In this document: positions 1 to 7,495 of the stretch, piece after piece
Position numbering within the stretch: the stretch's first letter is position 1
Layout: each line of letters starts with the position of its first letter
Translations under genes and position numbers: made by a program
Assembly (NCBI RefSeq): GCF_004168625.1
Contig: NZ_SDWW01000047.1
Location: forward strand, 1 to 34,947
Source: Pengzhenrongella frigida
Lineage (GTDB): Bacteria > Actinomycetota > Actinomycetes > Actinomycetales > Cellulomonadaceae
Direction of reading: 5' to 3'
DNA length: 34,947 nt
The notes under the pieces: generated by a model
Database searches by the model: none
Seen by the model: only the letters and a program-made list of their open reading frames with translations
What the model was told of the DNA's origin: nothing

Positions 1-329
1 GCGCCCGTGTGGCGCTTATCCCCGCATTTTGGTATCTCCACACGCTCATCATATCCACGCTAAGCGACACACTACATCTGTTCTAATACTACCGACCATG
101 ACAAAAGAGGTCAAGGGGTACAGCAAGATCAGTCGCAGGAGTTCTCGACGCCGCTCAGCTGCATCTCAGTCGCCGTGGGCGCAGGCCCCCCCGGGGGCAG
201 CGGATCGCGAAACCCGCCCTGGACATCGAGACGCGGCGCGAGGTCCTCGTCGGTTTCGAACCCTGGTGCCCGACCGGCGCACCGCGCTAGGTTCGGGGCT
301 CTGCCGCCGCAATTTCCGGGGATGGTGCC
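1..329. other. Left-edge intergenic stretch, no supported gene
   Basis: No convincing gene is seen here. The first 130 bases are clearly more AT-rich than the rest of the window. They contain an imperfect inverted repeat, GTGTGGCGCTTA at 7-18 against TAAGCGACACAC at 61-72 (11 of 12 positions pair), which encloses 42 bases. An ATG at 98 opens a reading frame that continues far into the next gene in another frame, but its composition is Arg/Pro-rich and looks like a shadow. The promoter of the 330-1538 gene must lie here; no clear -35/-10 pair stands out. Confidence 0.5.
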
Positions 330-1538
330 ATGCCGGTCAACCAGCGCAACTCGAGCGGGCTCCAGCCAGGCGAAGACGACCCAGCAGCCCGTCCGCCGGC
401 GGCACCCCTGCTGCCCCTCGCGCCCCCCATTCCACCCGCACCTCCCGCAGCCGCGCTCGCAGCCGCAGCCGGAGCCGCAGCCGCAGCCGCGCCCGCCGCC
501 GCCGCCGCAGCTGCAGCCGCGCCCGCCGCCGCCGCCGCAGCCGAACGCGCCGCCGACGAGCTCCCGGTCGCCAGCCGCCCGGTCCAGCTCGGCAGCGTCG
601 CGATCGTCGGCGCGTACCTCGGTCTGAGCGTGCTGGGGATCCTCGCCGCCCTCATCCGCGGGCTGCGGTCGCAGAACGCGGACGCCACGTGGGCGTTCGC
701 GGCGGCGTTCGGCGCGGTGGGGCTCGTGCTCCTCCTCCTGCACCTGCTGTCGGAGAAGAAGTACGGCATTCTTCGCCCGCTCATCGGCGACGACCGCCGC
801 TTCTCCACCTCCCTGACGCAAGCCGGCCTGTGGACGCTCGCCATCGGCACCGGGATGGCCTGGCTGCTCTTCCGTGCCGCCCTGGCGTCGGAGGACCTCG
901 CTGTCGTCCTCCCGGACGACCGGATGGACGACTACCTGATCCTGCTCGCCGGACCGTTCGCTGCTGCGATCGCCGCGAAGGGGATCGTCGTGTTCAAGAT
1001 CGCGGGCGGGACCCTGCAGAAGACCGAGGCGCCGACCACCGAGGTGAAGCAGGTCGCGACCGACGACGGCGGGGCGACCGACCTCGTCGACGCCCAGTAC
1101 CTGCTGTTCAACGTCATCGCGATCCTCTACTTCGTGGTCCAGCTCACCCGTACCGGGGCCCTGCCCGTGATCCCCGAGGTGCTGCTCGGGCTGACCAGCC
1201 TGACGGCGGCGACCTACGTCGGGAACAAGGCGGCGCGACGCAACGCCCCGGTGATCACCTCGTTGAGCCCCACGGCCATGGCCGCGGGCACGAAGGTGAT
1301 GCTCCTCGGGTCGAACTTCGACCCCGACGGCGCGACCGCGCCGGACTACCGGATCGTCACGGTCACGATCACGGGCCTGCCTGCCTCGATCGAGATCCCG
1401 ACCTACACGGACACCCGGGTCTGGTTCACCCTTCCCGCCGGTGCGACGCCGGGGCTGCAGACGCTGCGCCTGACGTCGACCGCAGGCGTCGAGTCCGCCG
1501 CGCGCGACGTCGAGGTGCTCGAGGCAGCCAACGTCTAG
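330..1538 (+). CDS. Ala/Pro-rich polytopic membrane protein with C-terminal TIG-like domain
   Basis: 402-aa protein with no assigned function. Residues 20-75 are a low-complexity Ala/Pro tract encoded by near-perfect GCC/GCG/CCC triplet runs. About five hydrophobic segments follow between residues 85 and 270, for example one starting LGSVAIVGAYLG and one LLFNVIAILYFVV. The last 95 residues, from APVITSLSPTAM onward, look like an IPT/TIG immunoglobulin-like fold: a short ITSLSP opening, a GSNFDP turn and a closing TSTAGVES strand. Such domains usually act in binding outside the membrane. Start ATG at 330 is preceded by GGGGATGG. It is followed after 100 bases by a purine permease gene on the same strand; a functional link is not evident. 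Confidence 0.8.
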   Translation: MPVNQRNSSGLQPGEDDPAARPPAAPLLPLAPPIPPAPPAAALAAAAGAAAAAAPAAAAAAAAAPAAAAAAERAADELPVASRPVQLGSVAIVGAYLGLSVLGILAALIRGLRSQNADATWAFAAAFGAVGLVLLLLHLLSEKKYGILRPLIGDDRRFSTSLTQAGLWTLAIGTGMAWLLFRAALASEDLAVVLPDDRMDDYLILLAGPFAAAIAAKGIVVFKIAGGTLQKTEAPTTEVKQVATDDGGATDLVDAQYLLFNVIAILYFVVQLTRTGALPVIPEVLLGLTSLTAATYVGNKAARRNAPVITSLSPTAMAAGTKVMLLGSNFDPDGATAPDYRIVTVTITGLPASIEIPTYTDTRVWFTLPAGATPGLQTLRLTSTAGVESAARDVEVLEAANV

Positions 1539-1641
1539 CTCCCAACCCCGACGGACAATCCGACCGTCGCTGCCGCTCCCGCGTTTCGGGCGCGTTAAGT
1601 CTCGTGGACGTCCCGCTTAGCCGGGCCGGAACTCTGCAACG

Positions 1642-3120
1642 ATGCCCCCCATGACGACCCCCACGCTCACGAAACCGACGGCCCCGCCCGGCGCCCTCGA
1701 CAAGTTCTTCAAGATCACTGAGCGTGGTTCCACGCTCGGCACCGAGGTCCGCGGTGGCCTCGTCACGTTCTTCGCGATGAGCTACATCATCGTGCTGAAC
1801 CCGCTCATCATCGGCACCGTGCAGGACGGCACCGGCAACTTCCTCGGCGGCGGGACGGAGGCGCCGAACCTCGCGATGATCGCGGCGACCACCGCGTTGA
1901 TCGCCGGCATCATGTCGATCCTCATGGGGGTCGTCGCGAACTTCCCGCTCGCGCTGGCCACCGGGCTCGGGCTGAACGCCGTCGTCGCCTTCTCGATCGC
2001 GAGCCTGCCGGGGGTCAGCTGGGCTGATGCGATGGGCCTGGTCGTGCTCGAGGGGTTGCTCATCCTGCTGCTCGTGCTCACCGGCTTCCGTGAGGCCGTG
2101 TTCCGCGCCGTGCCGGTTGAGCTCAAGACCGCGATCAGTGTGGGCATCGGGCTGTTCATCGCGCTCATCGGGCTGTACGACGCCGGCTTCGTCACCACCG
2201 GCGTCGGCGTCCCGTTGCAGCTCGGGCAGACGGGCTCCCTCGCGGGCTGGCCGATCGTCGTGTTCGTGATCGGCCTGCTCCTCATGATCGTGCTGATCAC
2301 CCGCAAGGTGCGCGGCGCGATCCTCATCTCGATCGCCTTCTCCACGCTGCTCGCGGTGGTCATCGAGGCCGTCGCCAAGGTCGGCCCGCGCTCCGAGGAC
2401 AACCCGCTCGGCTGGAGCCTGGACGTCCCGGCCCTGCCCGACAGCATCTTCGCGACGCCGGACTTCTCGCTGCTGGGTCAGTTCTCGCTGTTCGGGTCGA
2501 TCGAGAAGATCGGCCTCGTCGCGGTCATCCTGCTCGTCTTCTCGATCATGCTCGCCGACTTCTTCGACACGATGGGCACGATGGTCGCCATCGGTGCCGA
2601 GGCGAACCTGCTCGACGACAAGGGCACCCCGCCCAAGACCCGCGAGATCCTGATCGTCGACTCCCTCGCTGCCGTGGCCGGTGGCGTGGGTAGCGTCTCC
2701 TCGAACACCAGCTACATCGAGTCGGCCACGGGTGTCGGGGACGGTGCCCGCACCGGGCTCGCCTCGGTCGTCACCGGCGTCGCGTTCCTGCTCGCGACGT
2801 TCCTGTCGCCGCTCGTCGCGATGGTGCCGTACGAGGCCGCCACGCCGGCCCTCGTCATCGTCGGGTTCCTCATGATGATGCAGGTCGCGGGCATCTCCTG
2901 GAAGAACTACGAGATCGCCATCCCGGCGTTCCTCACGATCATCTTGATGCCGTTCACGTACTCGATCACCGTCGGTATCGGCGCGGGCTTCGTGTCGTTC
3001 GTCGTCATCAAGATCGCCGTCGGCAAGATCAAGGAGATCCACCCGCTGATGTGGCTCTCGGGTGCGCTGTTCGTCGTGTACTTCACGCTCGGCCCGATCA
3101 AGACCCTGCTCGGCGTCTGA
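1642..3120 (+). CDS. NCS2-family purine (guanine/hypoxanthine/adenine) permease, AzgA type
   Basis: 492-aa polytopic membrane protein of the nucleobase:cation symporter 2 family, AzgA branch, which imports adenine, guanine or hypoxanthine with protons. The N-terminus follows the family pattern: FFKITERG, then GTEVRGGLVTFFAMSYIIVLNP at the first membrane segment. Further family-like stretches are GLGLNAVVAFS, ADFFDTMGTMVAIG and the SNTSYIESATGVGDGARTG segment between 2698 and 2760. Length is normal for the family. An alternative ATG lies three codons downstream (1651); neither has a strong ribosome site, GGAAC upstream of 1642 being the best. A large hairpin at 3182-3235 ends the unit. Purine specificity is inferred from family only. 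Confidence 0.93.
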   Translation: MPPMTTPTLTKPTAPPGALDKFFKITERGSTLGTEVRGGLVTFFAMSYIIVLNPLIIGTVQDGTGNFLGGGTEAPNLAMIAATTALIAGIMSILMGVVANFPLALATGLGLNAVVAFSIASLPGVSWADAMGLVVLEGLLILLLVLTGFREAVFRAVPVELKTAISVGIGLFIALIGLYDAGFVTTGVGVPLQLGQTGSLAGWPIVVFVIGLLLMIVLITRKVRGAILISIAFSTLLAVVIEAVAKVGPRSEDNPLGWSLDVPALPDSIFATPDFSLLGQFSLFGSIEKIGLVAVILLVFSIMLADFFDTMGTMVAIGAEANLLDDKGTPPKTREILIVDSLAAVAGGVGSVSSNTSYIESATGVGDGARTGLASVVTGVAFLLATFLSPLVAMVPYEAATPALVIVGFLMMMQVAGISWKNYEIAIPAFLTIILMPFTYSITVGIGAGFVSFVVIKIAVGKIKEIHPLMWLSGALFVVYFTLGPIKTLLGV

Positions 3121-3181
3121 TCGGTCCGAGCCTGACCGGCGTCGGCCCCCTGCGGGCCGGCGCCGAGCTGGTGGTGGGTGC

Positions 3182-3240
3182 GGGGCTGCCTGCGTCGTCC
3201 GGTGCGCAACTGCGCCCGACGACGCGGGCAGCCCCGTTTC
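3182..3240 (+). terminator. Strong hairpin terminator after the purine permease
   Basis: GGGGCTGCC at 3182-3190 pairs with GGCAGCCCC at 3227-3235. A T-G wobble and a second 8-bp block (GCGTCGTC with GACGACGC) extend the stem, and GTTTCGTT follows. Together with this hairpin, the 305-base gap 3121-3425 holds the leader of the next gene and no ORF that I believe. Confidence 0.8.
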
Positions 3241-3425
3241 GTTGTCGGCCGCCCATCTCCTGAGCCCTGCCTCCGCGCCGTGAGGTGCGTCACATTCCGC
3301 GGCGGTTCGTGCGGCAGGTGGGTGAATTGCCATAGTCGTGGACAAACCGGGCAACTCGGTATGTCAGGCTTTGCGAGACAAATCAACCGTCGGGGGCACC
3401 GCTCGTTCGTCTGTTGGGGGAGCTC

Positions 3426-4733
3426 ATGCGCATTTCGGTGATCGGCTGTGGGTACCTCGGCGCGGTGCACGCTGCCGCGATGGCCCAGTTGGGGCACGAC
3501 GTCGTCGGGCTCGACGTGGACGCGGCGAAGGTGGCGGTGCTGGCCTCCGGCCGGGCGCCGTTCTTCGAACCCGGACTGCCCGAGCTGTTGACCGAGACGC
3601 TGTCCACGGGTCGGTTGCGGTTCACCACCGATCCGGCCGAGGTGGTCGGCGCGCAGGTGCACTTCGTGTGCGTGGGCACCCCGCAGAAGCGCGGCGAGTT
3701 CGGCGCCGACCTCGCCTACGTCGACGCGGCGTTCGAGTCGCTGCTGCCGTACCTGTCCGACGGCGACATCGTGGCCGGCAAGTCGACCGTGCCCGTCGGT
3801 ACCGCCGAGCGACTGGCCGCCGAGCTCATCGGGACGGGCGCGACGCTGGTGTGGAACCCGGAGTTCCTGCGCGAGGGGTTCGCGGTCGAGGACACCTTGC
3901 ACCCCGACCGGCTGGTCTACGGGATCCCCGAGGGGGAGCCGGGCGCCAAGGCGAAGGTCGTGCTCGACGAGGTGTACGCGATCCCGCTGGCCGAGGGGAC
4001 CCCGTTGGTCGTCACCGACTACGCCACCGCGCAGCTGGTCAAGGTCGCCGCGAACTCCTTCCTGGCGACCAAGATCTCGTTCATCAACGCGATGGCCGAG
4101 CTGTGCGAGGCGACCGGCGCGGACGTGGCGGGACTGGCGGACGCCATCGGGCACGACGCACGGATCGGGCGCAAGTTCCTCAACGCCGGGCTCGGGTTCG
4201 GCGGAGGCTGCCTGCCCAAGGACATCCGGGCGTTCATGGCCCGAGCCGGTGAGCTCGGCGTCGACCAGGCGTTGAGCTTCCTGCGGGAGGTCGACTCGAT
4301 CAACATGCGGCGCCGGGTGCGGATGGTCGACCTGGCACGCGAGGTCTGCGGCGGGTCGATCGTGGGACGCCGGATCGCCGTCCTCGGGGCGGCGTTCAAG
4401 CCGAACAGCGACGACGTGCGGGACTCGCCGGCGCTGTCCGTGGCGGCGCAGATGCAGCTGCAGGGCGCGCACGTGGTGGTCACCGATCCGCAGGCGATCG
4501 CCAATGCGCGGGCCAAGTGGCCGGACCTCAACTTCGCGGAGACCGCGGAGGAGGCGGCGATCAACGCCGACGTGATCCTGCTCGCGACCGAGTGGGACGA
4601 GTACCGCAACCTCGACCCGGACAAGCTCGCGACCGTGGTGCACAAGATGCGCGTGCTCGACGGGCGCAACGTGCTCGACCCCGAGGTGTGGCGCGCGGCC
4701 GGCTGGACCTATCGGGCGCTCGGGCGGCGGTAG
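3426..4733 (+). CDS. ugd: UDP-glucose 6-dehydrogenase
   Basis: 435-aa NAD-dependent enzyme that oxidises UDP-glucose to UDP-glucuronate, a precursor for acidic surface polysaccharides. It has an N-terminal Rossmann motif (VIGCGYLG), FEPGLPELL, VCVGTPQ, GKSTVPVGTA, WNPEFLREGFAVED, the KVAANSFLATKISFINAM helix and the active-site motif GFGGGCLPKD, with nucleophile Cys262. The C-terminal UDP-binding domain contains GAAFKPNSDDVRDSPA. I chose ATG 3426 over an in-frame TTG four codons upstream because GGGGGAG sits 4 bases before it and because Met directly precedes the first beta strand. No glycosyltransferase is adjacent, but surface-glycan-type genes occur at 13.3-16.5 kb. Confidence 0.96.
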   Translation: MRISVIGCGYLGAVHAAAMAQLGHDVVGLDVDAAKVAVLASGRAPFFEPGLPELLTETLSTGRLRFTTDPAEVVGAQVHFVCVGTPQKRGEFGADLAYVDAAFESLLPYLSDGDIVAGKSTVPVGTAERLAAELIGTGATLVWNPEFLREGFAVEDTLHPDRLVYGIPEGEPGAKAKVVLDEVYAIPLAEGTPLVVTDYATAQLVKVAANSFLATKISFINAMAELCEATGADVAGLADAIGHDARIGRKFLNAGLGFGGGCLPKDIRAFMARAGELGVDQALSFLREVDSINMRRRVRMVDLAREVCGGSIVGRRIAVLGAAFKPNSDDVRDSPALSVAAQMQLQGAHVVVTDPQAIANARAKWPDLNFAETAEEAAINADVILLATEWDEYRNLDPDKLATVVHKMRVLDGRNVLDPEVWRAAGWTYRALGRR

Positions 4734-4843
4734 CACGGGGGCTTCGCGTCGCGCGGCATGCGGCGGCGTCTGGTCGGGGACCCGCGTGGGGGATGGCCCA
4801 CACTGGGGCCGCCGGGACGGACTCGGCCGGAGCAGGAGTCGCG

Positions 4844-5032
4844 ATGCCCACGAATACCCGATCGACCCCGAGGCCGGGGCGCCGTACGCGCGTGGTCTTC
4901 CTGCTGATCGCCGTGCTTGCGGTCTGCCTGCTCGTGCCCAGACTCCGTGAGTGGGCCTGGGTGTTCGCGATCCTCATCATCGTGACGCCGATCGGCGGGG
5001 CGCTGGTGACGCGATTCGGCTCGCGCCGCTGA
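4844..5032 (+). CDS. Small two-helix membrane protein
   Basis: 62-aa hypothetical protein starting MPTNTRSTPRPGRRTR, a basic N-terminus, followed by two hydrophobic segments (about residues 15-31 and 35-56) separated by RLREWAW, and ending in RFGSRR. The start is supported by AGGAG at 4834-4838, five bases before the ATG. G/C-rich third positions agree with a real gene. Function unknown. Confidence 0.65.
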   Translation: MPTNTRSTPRPGRRTRVVFLLIAVLAVCLLVPRLREWAWVFAILIIVTPIGGALVTRFGSRR

Positions 5033-5091
5033 CTCCGCATCCTCGGGAACCCTTGCGTCCGCGGACGGTGTGCACGTTCGTTCACTGGCCT

Positions 5092-5107
5092 TGTGCATTC
5101 GTGCACA
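5092..5107. promoter_or_regulatory. TGTGCA-TTCG-TGCACA inverted repeat upstream of small peptide gene
   Basis: Perfect 6-bp inverted repeat around TTCG, located 107 bases before the ATG of the 54-aa peptide gene. A related half site, GTGTGCACGTTCG, lies about 20 bases upstream. It could be an operator or a small RNA hairpin; there is no direct evidence for either. Confidence 0.3.
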
Positions 5108-5213
5108 CGAGGCGGAGCATGGGGGTGCTCGCCCGGTCGATGCCTCGACGATGCTGTCGCGGTCGGCCGCTCGGGCGTGACCTGCGGGTCACTCCAGCAA
5201 GGGAGCACCGCCC

Positions 5214-5378
5214 ATGACCAGCGAGCCGATCGCCGAGATCGAAACCCTGATGCACCCCGACGCCACCCCTGTCGGCATCGCGACGGCGTGGGGCTCCGAG
5301 GCGTTGTGGGAGGAGCTGAGCCTCGGGTCGGTCTGGCTCGGCGCCGGCGCCGGCGCGTGGGGCGCGCGGGCCTGCTGA
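5214..5378 (+). CDS. 54-aa Gly/Trp-rich peptide, RiPP-precursor-like
   Basis: Short gene fitting exactly into the gap before the convergent gene at 5390. ATG 5214 is preceded by AAGGGAGC with 8-base spacing, and third codon positions are almost all G or C. The N-terminal half (MTSEPIAEIETLMHPDATP) is acidic and leader-like. The C-terminal half carries WGSEALWEELSLG and ends SVWLGAGAGAWGARAC, rich in Gly, Ala and Trp with a terminal Cys. This shape resembles precursors of ribosomally made modified peptides, but no modifying enzyme, protease or exporter lies beside it, so that role is only a hypothesis. It could also be a conserved small protein of unknown role. I do not recognise the family with certainty. 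Confidence 0.6.
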   Translation: MTSEPIAEIETLMHPDATPVGIATAWGSEALWEELSLGSVWLGAGAGAWGARAC

Positions 5379-5389
5379 GGTCCTCCGGC

Positions 5390-7228
5390 TCAGCCCGTCG
5401 GCGCGAGCTTCAGGATGAGCTGCGGTGCGGTCGAGCCGATCTCCCGGGAGGCGAGGTCCACCCCGTCCGTGCTGGCGCTGTCCAGGCCGACTGACAGGGT
5501 CTCGCCGAGCTGGCTGGCGACGCCAGCGGGAGCCAGCGGCACGCTGTACGTGGTGTTGACGCTCGTGGGGCCGAGCGTGCCGAGGACTGTGCTCGTCAGC
5601 GGAGGTCGGGCGGTGTAGGTGATCCCGGTCTCGGTCCAGGTGTCGTCGAGGACCAGCGCGATGTTCTGTCTGCCCTTCGAGCCGCTGGTGCTGACGCGGA
5701 CCTGGAGCGTGGCGCTGTTGACCGTGCGCCCCGCGTAGGCGCTCAGGTCGAACTTCAGGTAGCTGACGGTCACGGGGCTGGCGTCGACGCCGAGCAACGC
5801 GGAGGTTCCGAAGTTCGTGCCGGCGGCGTCGCTCACGGCGTAGGTGTCGGCGGTCGGGACCAGCGTCACGGTCTCCTCCGTCCCGCCGCCCCCGCCTCCG
5901 CCGCCTCCACCCCCGCCGGAGCTGCCGTCGAGCGCGAGCTCCGCGTGGTAGTAGCGGTGGGCGAACTCGTCGCTCGCGATGGCGACCAGGCCGGTCGCCG
6001 CGGTCACCGGGTCCTTGGTGGTGCTGACGTTGTTGATCTTGGCGTTGGGCCAGGCGATGAAGGGCGCGCCCTTGCCGGACGAGAACGACGGCCGGTCACC
6101 CAGCGGCGACGACTTGTAGTAGACGGTGCCGCCCGACTCGGTCGACTGCATGACGTACATGACCTTGTTGGTCTTGTCGAGCGCCACCTGCGGGCGGGTG
6201 AGCTTGTCCGCCACCGTGGCGGTCGTCGCCGCCGACCAGGAACCGGCGGCCGTGCGGGTCAGGACCAGCAGGATCGGGTCGGTCGGTGCGGTCAGCGAGG
6301 TCTTCACCGCGGCGTAGATCCGCCCGTTGTCGTCGCCCTGCAGGCTCTTGATGTTCAGGTGGTCGTCGGCCAGCTGCGTGCCGGCGAGCGGCGTCTCGAC
6401 GGTCCAGCTCGTGTCGGGGGCGCCGTCGGTGTGGACGGCGAAGCGGATCGCGTTCGACGCCTGGTCCGACCACATCACGCCGATCTTGCCGTTGAACGCG
6501 ATGACGGCCGAGATGTCGTCCGAGCTCACCGAGGTGTCCGCGCCGCTGATCCGGAACGGGGCGGTCCAGGTCGTCAGGCTGCTGCTCGTGGTGTGCATCA
6601 CCCAGACGGCCGAGCCCCGGGTGAAGGTGACCCACAGGGCCCCGGTCGAGTCCCGGTCGACGGTTGCCGACTCCGTGCCGCCCCCCGGAGCGGTGAACGC
6701 GAATCCGGGAACGCGGGTGTAGGTGCGGGTGCTGGTGGAGTAGGTGTACCGGTACACCCGCACGGCTCCGGACGATCCCGCCGTGCGAGTCGCTACGTAC
6801 AGCGAGCCGTCGACCCACAACGCGTCGCCCGTGCTCTTCGCCCGGTTGTCGACGAGGGTGCCCGTGTCGCGCCAGGTGTGGTCGGCCTGCAGCGTGAAGA
6901 TGTTCACCGTGCCGGCGGCGTTGGCCATCAGCGCCCACCACGCCCCGTCGTTGAACCAGAGCTTGCTCTGCGGCTTGTCCGCGCTCGCCGCGCCGGCGCT
7001 CGACGCGTAGACGTGGTCCCGGTACACGGCCGGTGTGGCCGCACTTGCGGGTGTCCCGCTCACGGTGAGCAGCGCGAGCGTCAGCCCCAGCACCGTCGCG
7101 ATGCTCACGAACCGCCTCCCGCGTCGGGGCGATCCGATTCCTTGCCCCAGCGGCCCATGCCCCAGCGTCGTCTTGTGCCCTAGCGTCGTCGTCACGGCCA
7201 GCCAACTCCCGATGGTGGAGGGGCGCAT
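5390..7228 (-). CDS. Secreted protein with C-terminal CBM96/DNRLRE-like module
   Basis: 612-aa exported protein. A signal peptide (RRGRRFVSIATVLGLTLALL, then ASA-ATPA) is followed by about 370 residues of repeated beta-strand units containing W and D (LWFNDGAWWALMA, DALWVDGSLYVAT, GALWVTFTRG, DNGRIYAAVK, TNKVMYVMQ), probably a beta-propeller. A pure Gly linker near 5890-5925 leads to a C-terminal module (VTLVPTADTYAVSD, YLKFDLSAYAGRTVNSATLQVRV cut short, TWTETGITY) typical of CBM96/DNRLRE wall- or sugar-binding modules. The start is uncertain: ATG 7228 (GGGGA five bases before), GTG 7195 (GGGAG) and GTG 7108 (GGGAGG) are all possible; the last would lose the basic N-region. Substrate unknown. 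Confidence 0.8.
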   Translation of the reverse strand: MRPSTIGSWLAVTTTLGHKTTLGHGPLGQGIGSPRRGRRFVSIATVLGLTLALLTVSGTPASAATPAVYRDHVYASSAGAASADKPQSKLWFNDGAWWALMANAAGTVNIFTLQADHTWRDTGTLVDNRAKSTGDALWVDGSLYVATRTAGSSGAVRVYRYTYSTSTRTYTRVPGFAFTAPGGGTESATVDRDSTGALWVTFTRGSAVWVMHTTSSSLTTWTAPFRISGADTSVSSDDISAVIAFNGKIGVMWSDQASNAIRFAVHTDGAPDTSWTVETPLAGTQLADDHLNIKSLQGDDNGRIYAAVKTSLTAPTDPILLVLTRTAAGSWSAATTATVADKLTRPQVALDKTNKVMYVMQSTESGGTVYYKSSPLGDRPSFSSGKGAPFIAWPNAKINNVSTTKDPVTAATGLVAIASDEFAHRYYHAELALDGSSGGGGGGGGGGGGTEETVTLVPTADTYAVSDAAGTNFGTSALLGVDASPVTVSYLKFDLSAYAGRTVNSATLQVRVSTSGSKGRQNIALVLDDTWTETGITYTARPPLTSTVLGTLGPTSVNTTYSVPLAPAGVASQLGETLSVGLDSASTDGVDLASREIGSTAPQLILKLAPTG

Positions 7229-7495
7229 AGACGTCCCCAGGGTGGAGAAGCTCGAAGACCCCCTGCCGGCAAACCTGCAATCCACAATGAGCAGGCCCGC
7301 GACGGGCTGCCACCGGGGCGGCGCTGTCGCACCGAAAATTCACCCGCTGGACCCTGCGGTGACTCGTGGGAGTCGTCGGCCGTCGCGCGCGACGCGAGGT
7401 TTTCGCGCAGGCTTGACGCAGTGACAGTCGGCGGTGTCTCGAGACATAGACGAGGTAGGACACGCCGAACCTGGTCCGAGGAGAGGTCTCGACCG

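Noticed and set aside
1-72. DnaA-box-like words (TTATCCCC, TATCTCCACA, ATATCCACG)
   Set aside because: None matches TT(A/G)TCCACA well, and dnaA, dnaN or other origin genes are absent.
1426-3354. Long open minus-strand frame of 642 codons over the purine permease gene
   Set aside because: Arg/Asp/His-rich translation with no domain; it is antisense to a clear permease and is open only because of high GC content.
2907-4736. 609-codon minus-strand frame over the UDP-glucose dehydrogenase gene
   Set aside because: Composition is Arg/His/Asp-rich and low in hydrophobic residues, as expected for the complement of a high-GC gene.
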